Program-made: the position numbers and the translations under genes | Part shown: positions 50,906 through 59,172 of the stretch, piece after piece | Layout of the letters: each line of letters begins with the position of its first letter | Position numbering within the stretch: the first letter of the stretch is position 1 | Notes under the pieces: model-generated | The model's input: the letters and a program-made list of their open reading frames with translations, nothing else | What the model was told of the DNA's origin: nothing | Databases searched by the model: none | Source of the DNA: Acephala macrosclerotiorum | Taxonomy: Eukaryota; Ascomycota; Leotiomycetes; Helotiales; Mollisiaceae | DNA length: 64,000 bases | Assembly: GCA_014904845.1 (NCBI GenBank) | Contig: MU119262.1 | Coordinates: 186,001 to 250,000, forward strand | Reading direction: 5' to 3'

Positions 50906-52417
50906 CTATACCAGTAGTCCACCAACTGCAAACCCGTTGCCCTCCAACAAGCTCGAGCTTGCGACATAGCTAAAACCACCAAAAGGATTATTCTCATTCA
51001 TGCTCGTAGAGCTCCACGGGGCCTTCGTGCTTGTCAAAACCGGGCTGAGAGCCAAATCGGTAAAGTCGGTCGAGAAGTTCTCTGCGAGCTCAGGGTCAGT
51101 GATCAAGGGTTGAATCGGCGGCTCAACCTCCCGCTTCGCCAGCTTCTTCCAGTCGATTTTGCGGAAGAACCGATGTTTCTTGATCGTCTGCAGATCCTTT
51201 GGCATATTGGCGCCAAGTCGCTTGTTTGGTTCCTTGCGCAAGAGGCGGGTGAGAAGGTCTTTCGCATCTGGACCGAGGAAATATGGCATCACGATCTTCT
51301 GCTTGACGATCTTCTCTTGGATCTTCGCGTGATTCTGTCCCTGGAATGGCGGGCTGCCTGTAAGCAAGTCGAATCCAAGCGCACCGAAAGACCACCAATC
51401 CACAGCCATGCCATATTTCTGCCCCAGGATCACTTCTGGTGCCATGTATTCGACCGTACCCAACACGCTGTTGCATTTGTCGTTCTCGTCCACGGCAACC
51501 TTCGAAAGCCCAAAGTCGGTCAGCAGCAGATGCCCATCGGCGTCCAGGAGGCAGTTCTCGGGTTTGAGGTCGCGATAAATGACGCCCAGGTTGCGATGCA
51601 AATGCTCGAGCGCCAAAACCATCTCTGCCATGTAGAACGACGCGACTTCCTCTGTGAACATGCGCTCTTGCGCGAGATGTGTGAAGAGCTCTCCTCCCTG
51701 CGCATATTCCAGTATCAGATATAACTTTTCGTGGTCCTGGAACGCGTAGAATAACTTCACGACGAATGGGTGTCGATTAACGCTCTCGAGGATGCTGCGC
51801 TCGGTCTTCGTCTGCTCGATGAGGCGCTTGTGCACGGTCAGGGAGGCCTTCTTGAATTGTTTCTGCGCGTAGAGTCGTCCAGTGGTCTGCTGCTTGACGA
51901 GAAGGACTGTCCCGAATGTTCCCTTTCCGAGGCATCGCAGAGGCTCAAAGTCGGACGCGGTCATCTTGCGCGAAATCGTGTCCTGCACTAATCCTCCCTC
52001 GATCGCGCCATACAGGGGTTTCTCGTCCACGCTCGCGCTCACGAAGTCGTTTTCAAGGGGAATTTCGTAGCTGGTAATGTCGGAGGTTTCATCGTCACTG
52101 AAACCGTCGGAGGTACATGTCCCCGTGCTGCTTTGCGGTTGGGATCTGAGCTGGCTTCTGCTGCGGATGAAAGAGCTGTTTCGTGAGTCGCCGTCGAGAT
52201 TGAGGGTGTCCAACTTCAACTTCATCATACTGATTCCACCCATGCCTGGCGAGGAAGCTCCTCGGAGCATTGGTGAAGAGTTCACGCTGACCACATCGTT
52301 GAGTTTGTGGCGTCGGGATGGTGTGTTTGGTCCGTAGTCAGAGTCTTCGTCTTCTGATCTATTGAAAGGAGTGTGGAATCCGCGGACGGTCGTCAAGGCG
52401 GGTGCTGAGGGATTCAT
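50906..52417 (-). CDS. AGC-family Ser/Thr protein kinase, S6K/Psk1/Ypk3-like (503 aa)
   Basis: Single exon from the ATG at 52,417. Residues 1-150 are Ser-rich and probably disordered. The kinase domain spans ~157-417: Gly loop GKGTFGTV (164-171), catalytic Lys in YAQK (186), YRDLKPEN (281-288) with Asp283, DFG (301-303), APE in EYMAPE and DWWSFG. The AGC C-terminal tail ends with a hydrophobic motif FGGFSYV (479-485), where Ser483 is the expected TORC-type phosphosite. This layout fits fungal S6-kinase-like proteins (S. pombe Psk1, S. cerevisiae Ypk3), which phosphorylate ribosomal protein S6. The activation loop reads CNSVLGTVEYMAPE, with Ser at the usual PDK1 Thr position and VLG for FCG. 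This is a conserved-type housekeeping gene and marks the island as ordinary chromosome. Confidence 0.92.
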   Translation of the reverse strand: MNPSAPALTTVRGFHTPFNRSEDEDSDYGPNTPSRRHKLNDVVSVNSSPMLRGASSPGMGGISMMKLKLDTLNLDGDSRNSSFIRSRSQLRSQPQSSTGTCTSDGFSDDETSDITSYEIPLENDFVSASVDEKPLYGAIEGGLVQDTISRKMTASDFEPLRCLGKGTFGTVLLVKQQTTGRLYAQKQFKKASLTVHKRLIEQTKTERSILESVNRHPFVVKLFYAFQDHEKLYLILEYAQGGELFTHLAQERMFTEEVASFYMAEMVLALEHLHRNLGVIYRDLKPENCLLDADGHLLLTDFGLSKVAVDENDKCNSVLGTVEYMAPEVILGQKYGMAVDWWSFGALGFDLLTGSPPFQGQNHAKIQEKIVKQKIVMPYFLGPDAKDLLTRLLRKEPNKRLGANMPKDLQTIKKHRFFRKIDWKKLAKREVEPPIQPLITDPELAENFSTDFTDLALSPVLTSTKAPWSSTSMNENNPFGGFSYVASSSLLEGNGFAVGGLLV

Positions 52418-53277
52418 GGTGCCCCTCGTCGGCGCTCCTCGTCAGCGCGGGAACGGTAATTTCGATGCAGTTTCTGATGGCTTTTCGCGGTGCGCATCTG
52501 GTGCTGGACAGTAAAAGAAAAGATGTTCGTGTTGTTCGTTTCGATATGCATTTGTTGATAGTTTGGGGGTTCGTATGAATGTCACCTGTGGTGTAAGGAG
52601 AGGAGAGAGAAAGGAGCCTGATTCAAGTTTTCAAGATGAGGCTGGTTCTCGGCTGACAGTATGTAAGCCTACGCTAAGCCCCCTAGGGATTCGAGGATCA
52701 TTTAGGGGTCGCTCAATCTAAAAAAAGAATCTGTGTTTAAAACAGTTCATATGAAATGACGAGTGATTGGGGTTATACAAGCGATCGCATTGCTTTCGTT
52801 CTTTCTGCATTTAATTGATCTGTTGAGTCAAGTCCAGCGAGTGCTCGATGTTTGCGAAGAATTCACCTCTAGCCACCAGGGCCAATTGTCTCTAATTTCA
52901 AGAACACGTGAAAAAGATGATCTCATCTTCAAAACTGCTTAAGGACTAAACTGCTAAGATGTGATACCGTTTCTCAGAGAACGAGTCATATAGGCGAGTT
53001 CTAACCTTCTCGCGAGGTTTGCCAATGATCTCCAGATCTGGGGAGATTCAAAAGGCTAGGGATTCTAAGGAGCCGCGGCTACGCTCATCAGATGCCTCAA
53101 AAGTTATCCGACATCATTTCCTGTCCTTGTGATTTATTTTTTGCATTGTAATATCATTCGGTGTCCTATACCACTCACCATTCTCGTACCTGAAGCGTAT
53201 TCATGACTCCGAAATGTATTATATCAATATCAAATTGCCCCTCCTTATCCCACCAGGGTTCAAGAAACCCCTCATCT
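52418..53277. other. Intergenic region upstream of the kinase gene
   Basis: About 860 bp. It should contain the kinase promoter and 5' UTR and the P450 3' end. No further gene or repeat is seen. Confidence 0.45.
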
Positions 53278-55024
53278 TCACTTAGGAGTAGGAAGAACTC
53301 TCACTCTCACCCCTTTTGAATCCATCCTTGGGAATGGCAGAAAGTAATCGTGCTCCATTTCAATATCAGACAGATCAGTGTCGAAAAGCTCGAAGTCAAA
53401 GCGCCGAAGGAGGATAGCAACCGTCAAGTATATCTCGGCATGAGCTAAACTACATGTAAAAATCAGCAGCCTTCAGGGAGCCGTAAGATGGAAAACGCAC
53501 TTCAATACGAGGCATGATCTATTTCCCTTCCCAAAAGGCACGAAGTATCTGCTGAGACTGTCGCCTATTTTGGTCTTTGGGTTGTCCAACCACCTCTCTG
53601 GGATGAACTCTCTTGAATTTGGATATATCTGCGGATCATGGTGAACATTGACGATGGTCATCGAAACCGCCGCACCAGCAGGAATCGTCCAATTTTTGTA
53701 TTTTATTACCTTTTCTGGAGACACACGAGGGCTTCTCCCAGACACAGCATCCGAGAGCCGCTGTCCCTCTTGTATGCATGCACTGAGATACGGAAGTCTC
53801 TCCAAATCAAGCGACACCAACTTTGCATTTGGGTCCGGAAATGCCACTTCGAGTTCAGATCTCAACCGCTTCAAGATCAAAGGTCTGCTGAGGACATGGA
53901 AAAACATCACTGTCAGAATCCATGACGTGGTTGTCATCCCAGCACCGATCATGAGCTGCGCTTCGTCGGCTAGCCGCTGTAGCGACTTCTCTTGTGGTGG
54001 GAGATCACTTTCGAGCAACTCGTGGAAGATCGTTGGATATGAAAATTTGATCTTGGCTTGGTCCTCGCCGTTGATGACGTTCGCGATCTTGACTTTCAGG
54101 TCCTATCGATTTTGTGTCAGCCAAATCCTTTGAATTTTCCCAGGGACGATACGTTTTGAAACTGCAGGGCTGAACGCATCTCGGGATTCATTTTCAAAAT
54201 GATCCAGTCTGGGATTGCTCGTATAACCTGTTTGGAGTTAGTCTCGAGAAATCATTGAGCTGCCGGGCGTGCACACATTCCACATTATCGGAAACTGCAA
54301 TGTCAAAGGCGAAAAAATACTTGCAGCCTTGACCACTCCATGGAAATTCTCCCTAAATCCAGGAGACTTCAAGTGGTCATATCCATATCCAAAGCAATAC
54401 TCCGTAATAATATCACTTGTAACAGCACTGAAAGCGTCAATGAGATTAAGTAGAGAACTAGTATCTCTAGCTTCTTCAAACCCCTGGCACAAGAGTTCAA
54501 TTTTATCACGTATGACCGGTTCAAATTTCGCAATGCTTCGTTTCGAGAACATGGGCATTAGGGGCGCTCGTCGAATTGCGTGCAGATCGCTTTTTGCTGT
54601 TGTGAAAGTCATATTGTTCGCCCCAAACCTACCAGACATCCATTCGTATCTGTCGTATCTTGCAGATCGGGAGTATAGTTCGTCATAGAAGTCGCTGTCT
54701 TCAATGTGGACCTCGAAAGGGGTGATGCGGACAATGGGACCTTCGATCTTTATTAGTATTGGATTGGTTGAGATTTGGGTTTTTGATCTCCGTACCATAT
54801 TGTTTGTGCAGCTCCTGTATTTGGAAGATGAATTTACCTCCGAGCACAACGTCGTAGTAGAACTCGTACCACTGTGAGAGTGCTGCGAGCTTTGGTCCTG
54901 GAAACTTGGCTAAAGGGCTGATGTACAGTCGGTACAAGGCAAGTCCTGCAAGGTAGCAGATCCAGATAAGAATCGTTGCAACCGGAACTGTAACGGAAGT
55001 TCTTTCAAACATCGAGAAGCCCAT
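53278..55024 (-). CDS. Cytochrome P450 monooxygenase, five exons (513 aa), Tri4/CYP58-like group
   Basis: Exons on the minus strand: 55,024-54,796, 54,740-54,277, 54,227-54,153, 54,102-53,501 and 53,449-53,278. The four introns are 49-55 nt and all junctions keep frame. It begins with an N-terminal anchor ([21 protein letters not shown]) and the hinge PLAKFPGPK. Then come [13 protein letters not shown], the I-helix GAGMTTTSW, ExxR as EGQR, RVSPE, PERW and the haem loop [12 protein letters not shown]. The sequence type resembles trichodiene-oxygenase-like fungal P450s, by general pattern only. It is an ER membrane enzyme that oxidises small hydrophobic molecules; substrate unknown. The haem loop has Val where FxxGxRxCxG has Gly, next to the last splice site. 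A splice variant restoring Gly was not found. Confidence 0.85.
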
Positions 55025-55322
55025 GGCCGCTGTTGATTATGTTCAAGCTTTAAAAGTGTCTCTGGGATGTGTGGGGAGACAGCGTAGTATATCTGGTTTC
55101 TAGCCCTACTTGAGAGCACTATCTAATCAAGTCTTTGTTGGCAGAAGCGAAATTAATCCGATCCAAGCATTGGTTCCAGCTGTCATTCATCTCACTGCGT
55201 TTGAAAGCTAGACAATGACGCTCAAAGTTGATTCGTCAAGCTTACGACAACGTGATGTTACATAACAGCATACATTCGCGAAATAAGATCTACAAGGACT
55301 GTGAGGATCCCATCGTATATTT
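55025..55322 (-). other. P450 promoter region
   Basis: About 300 bp of normal composition between the P450 start and the MITE-like element. No motif stands out. Confidence 0.4.
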
Positions 55323-55454
55323 TACTTCGTCCCCAGGGAAATAGTTACGCCAAGAAAGACCGGGGCAAGGGGGTAAAAATGGCTGTGAACGCATCAAAGC
55401 AAAAACCCCCTGCCCTAGTCCTCTTGGCGTAACTATTTCCCCGGGGACGAAGTA
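55323..55454. mobile_element. MITE-like element with ~50-bp terminal inverted repeats and TA flanks
   Basis: 55,323-55,374 and 55,405-55,454 are inverted copies. The outer ~30 bp (TACTTCGTCCCC...GTTACGCCAAGA) differ at one base, and the inner ends differ by small changes. The spacer is 30 bp. Reading the outermost TA as target duplication leaves CTTCGTCCCC-type tips, which fits a Tc1/mariner-type non-autonomous element. It has no coding capacity. It lies ~300 bp upstream of the P450 start and could influence it. Confidence 0.75.
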
Positions 55455-55569
55455 GAACACGATGTCCCGAATGCTGGGGGACATCTACCAATCGCTTCCG
55501 CATTCGTTAAAAGCTCTAGCGGCTATGAGAAGCGAGTATCATCGGAGCGCGAAATTCGATTGTTCCCCT

Positions 55570-55715
55570 CACATAAGATGCTCTGAGTCATAGCAACCAC
55601 TACAAAGACGTACCCATTTCTACTAGCTCAGTGCATATGCACTCGGGAAAACAGGGTTCCTCGTGCTCCGATTGGCTCAAATTGATGATAAATTGAGAGT
55701 GCGTGACACACACCC
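55570..55715. repeat. Left arm (intact) of a long inverted repeat
   Basis: This ~145-bp segment is the reverse complement of about 56,185-56,330. Here it keeps normal G+C (for example GCACTCGGGAAAACAGGG). Differences to the other arm are almost all C or G here against T or A there. Confidence 0.75.
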
Positions 55716-56184
55716 TTATTAAGCAGTACTCTTAGTTACACGCACCCAGTTTTATTGGTTAAATATATTGATTTAAGGTACGTATCAATTTCGATTATCT
55801 TATTTCACGTAATTAAAAATTTTTAAATTTAATAAATTTTTTATAAATAACAAATTTATTACGTAAATAATAATATATAAATATAAATAAAAATAAAAAT
55901 AATAATCTATTAAATAAAAAGTTCGATTATATAAAAATAATAAAAATTACGTACTACGTATATAAATATAAAAAATTTCTCGTAATAAAATTATTATATT
56001 TAAATTTAATAGTAATAATTATATATATATATATGTATTTATTATTTATAATTATTTATTATATTATTTTAATTTTATTATTATTTTGAAAAATAATTAT
56101 TACGTGTTTTATATAAACTAATTAGAAATATATACTTTAATCAGTAGTCAAAATACGTACTTTGAATCAATATAAGTATTAATG
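55716..56184. other. Spacer of the long inverted repeat; boundary of A+T-rich DNA
   Basis: Normal composition gives way to A+T-rich, RIP-type sequence at about 55,750. Weaker inverted similarity may extend inward from both arms. No gene is seen. Confidence 0.4.
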
Positions 56185-56330
56185 TAAAGTGCGTATTACG
56201 TACTCTCAATTTACTTTCAATTTGAATTAATCGAAGTACGAAAAACTTTGTTTTCTCGAGTATATATATACTAAACTAATAAAAATGAGTACGTTTTTAT
56301 AGTAGTTATTGATTACTTTAAATTATTATT
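56185..56330. repeat. Right arm (RIP-mutated) of a long inverted repeat
   Basis: Read on the minus strand this matches 55,570-55,715. For example ACTCGAGAAAACAAAG here stands against ACTCGGGAAAACAGGG there. CpG sites in ACTCG, TTCGTAC and TTCGATT are kept while other G and C are lost. Confidence 0.75.
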
Positions 56331-56479
56331 ATATAGAATTTTTAATTTCATTGAAATTTATATTAATATTTTCTTATAATATTAAATTGTTTTTTAATTT
56401 GTTTCAATCTATTAAAATTCTATTATAAATAAAAATTATAGTGTGAATATAAAATATGTATTTATAATATTTTATATTT

Positions 56480-57180
56480 TTAACAATAATTAAAAATTAT
56501 TTTATTAAAAGAAAAAAAGACTACGTAAAGTTTATATAATAATACGTAAAATTAAAGTCACGTTTCTATATTAAAATTTTACTAAAAAACGTTAAAATAT
56601 ATCACTTTTAGTATTTAGCGCTTTTGTAATTTAAAACTCTCTATAAAGTTTCTCGTAAAATAATTTTAATTCTACGTAAAAATAGTAAAAAAAAAACGCT
56701 TTTACTCGCGTCGATAAAATCGATACGAATACGAATAAAAATTTATTTATAAATTCAAATCGTCGAAAATAAAATACGACGCGAAATACGAAAAACGTTT
56801 TATTAGCGATAAAATAAAAATATATATAATATTAAATACGTAATTATTTTAATATTTTTAACGATAATTAAAAATTATTTCACTAAAGAAAAAAAAAAAC
56901 TATGTAAAGTTTATATAATAAAACGTGAAATTTACAATACGTATTTATACTAAAAAACGTTAAAATATATTATTTTTAATATTTAATATTTTTCGTAAAA
57001 TAATTTTAATTTTTCGTAAAAAAAATTATAAAAAAAAAACGTTTTTATTTGTATTAATAAAATTAATATAAATAAAAAATTTATATATTAAAATTTTTAT
57101 AATAAATTTAAATTATTAAAAAAAAAAATAATATAAAATATAAAATATATTTTATTTTTATTAATATTTAATATTAAAAT
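56480..57180. repeat. Tandem duplication, period about 377 bp, RIP-mutated
   Basis: The segment starting near 56,481 (ATAATTAAAAATTATTT..., then GTAAAGTTTATATAATAA and AAAAAACGTTAAAATATAT) recurs from about 56,858 in the same order. The second unit has lost more CpG than the first; the run rich in CGTCGATAAAATCGAT near 56,710 becomes TATTAATAAAATTAAT. Confidence 0.65.
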
Positions 57181-57500
57181 AATTATATATATTAATTTTT
57201 ATTTAAAAAATTTTTTAAAAAAAAAATATATTAAATAATTATTTAAAAAAAAAATATTAAAATTTTATATATATTAAAAAAATTATTATAAATAAAAATC
57301 AATTAATATTTTATAATTTAAAAATTAAAAATTAAATTTATAATTTTATAATATTTATAAAAATAAATAATTATTAATAAAAATATATATATATATATTA
57401 ATTTTAAATTTTTATTATATTTTTAAATAATAATTAAATAAATAAATTATATTAAATTTAATAAAAATAAAAATATAAAAAAAAATATAAAATCGAATTA
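57181..57500. other. Almost pure A/T stretch, nearly free of CpG
   Basis: About 320 bp with virtually no G or C, unlike the rest of the A+T-rich DNA, where CpG persists. No gene or motif. Confidence 0.6.
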
Positions 57501-57523
57501 ATTGTAAATACAATATTAGTTTA

Positions 57524-57590
57524 GTAGTCACGTGCGGCACTAGGCCAGATCGGGACTAGCGCCGCTTGCGCTAGAATTGAGATTATATTT
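57524..57590. repeat. G+C-rich relic, probably part of an LTR, inside A+T-rich DNA
   Basis: A ~60-bp patch of high G+C (GTCACGTGCGGCACTAGGCC, then CTAGCGCCGCTTGCGCTAG, itself a small hairpin). It resembles in style the CACGTG...GGCCAGA part of the copia LTR at 58,931-58,967, so an LTR remnant is likely. Confidence 0.4.
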
Positions 57591-58567
57591 TTCAATTTTT
57601 GCGTATTTATTAGATTTAGAATTAATAATCAATCAACGAATTATTTAATTTATTTGTTTATTTCGTTTTTAATTTATTATTAATAATAAATATTTCTAAT
57701 AATATTAATATTAATTAATAATTGTTTAATTAATTACAAAATAATTAGATTTCTATTTAAAAGAAATTGATTTACAAAAGAAAATAAATTCTTTAAATAA
57801 TTTGTTTTTTGTAAGAAAATATTTAAAATAATTAACGTATTTTTAAAAAAACGAAAATTTATAAGAATTCTTTTGTAAAAACGCATCGAAAATATCGAGA
57901 CTATTAAAAACTTAAAAAAAACAATACAAAAGCGATTTTAAGTTTGTATTTACTTTTTAAGTTTACGTTTACTACGTAAAATAATAACGTTTACAAAAAA
58001 CGAATAAAAAAACGCGAAAACGATTTCAAATTTGTATTAATTTACTCGAATTTATATTAAAAACGAATTTTCAAATTTTTTTTTACGTTTTTACTCGTTA
58101 TTTGATTAAAAACGTATAAATATTAATAATAATATTTATTTGAACTCGAATTAAAACTTTTAATTTTTTTATTATTTATTATATAATTATTTCTCAAAAT
58201 AGTAAATTTGTTTAAAATTAAATTTTTTTATAATAAAAACAAATAAAAAAAAATTTCGATTTTACGAACGATAGAAATTTTAATAAAATAACATTGAATA
58301 AATATATTTTTTATCGTTTTAAAATATATAAAAAGAAAAAATATTTTAATCGTAATCTATAAAAATATTTTCAAAAGAATTTTAAAAATTACTCGCAAAA
58401 GATTTTACGTTTAATATACAAAAATTTTATATATCGTTTACGAAACTTTTTACGTATTTACAAAGTTTAAATATCGAAAAATAAAAAATTTATTATTAAT
58501 AATTTGAAAAAATTTTTTCAATAAAAAAAGTTTTATAAATAAATACAAATAAAAATCGTCGATCAAT
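57591..58567. other. A+T-rich, RIP-type sequence next to the copia element
   Basis: About 980 bp with CpG-retaining A+T-rich composition. It ends sharply where the LTR begins at 58,568. No gene is seen. Confidence 0.5.
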
Positions 58568-59171
58568 GTTGGAACGTCCGAGGACAAATCACGAAACACT
58601 AAGATCTTAGTCTGGTGTCAATGATTCAATTCTGTTTGCCTTTTCTCAGAAGGGGCATCTTTCTATCTATATAATTAAACAGAATAGACGTAAGATTAAA
58701 GAGTGGACGCTAAGGCAACTGTTGCCAAGAGCAATAGAGATCATAGCTAAGATCATTTAGTCGATCGCTTAAGCGATCACATGATTGAACCGACACTGGC
58801 AATTCTTTTTTTGAGAAAAGACGCTTTTTCCAACTCGTAAACCAGATACAGGGGAGAGTACTACCGCGGCTGCCAACGCGCTGTCCCACTATCAAATACT
58901 AGAAGGAAATCTGATCGTGAATCAGTCGCCGTCACGTGTTGTAATGCTTGATCGATCAGGCCAGACTTGGGGGAATTCCTTTAAACCCGGTGTTTATAAC
59001 CTTCGAGTCAATCGGAAGCTTTGCTCTCGAAAACATTGAAAATATCGAAAAACACTAAAAACACTAAAATAACAATTACACGTCTTTCTTTCTAGTACTG
59101 TCCTTTTCAACGATCGCTCTTCTCGCTATTCTCGCTCTCGCCGATTGATTCCTGGGCTTCGGGACGTTGCA
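58568..59171 (-). repeat. Copia 3' LTR (about 604 bp)
   Basis: The plus strand begins TGTTGGAACGTCC and ends GGGACGTTGCA, giving TG...CA ends and an inverted AACGTCC/GGACGTT pair. On the minus strand a purine-rich AAAGATGAG precedes the LTR (59,172-59,180), as expected for a polypurine tract. The RNase H stop codon lies directly next to this border. Part of this LTR recurs at 3,776-4,020. Confidence 0.75.
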
Positions 59172-59172
59172 C

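Noticed and set aside
51110..51724. 204-codon plus-strand frame
   Set aside because: Antisense shadow of the kinase domain, whose motifs are unambiguous on the minus strand.
58710..58895. 61-codon frame inside the copia LTR
   Set aside because: It lies wholly within the LTR and has no similarity to Gag or Pol.
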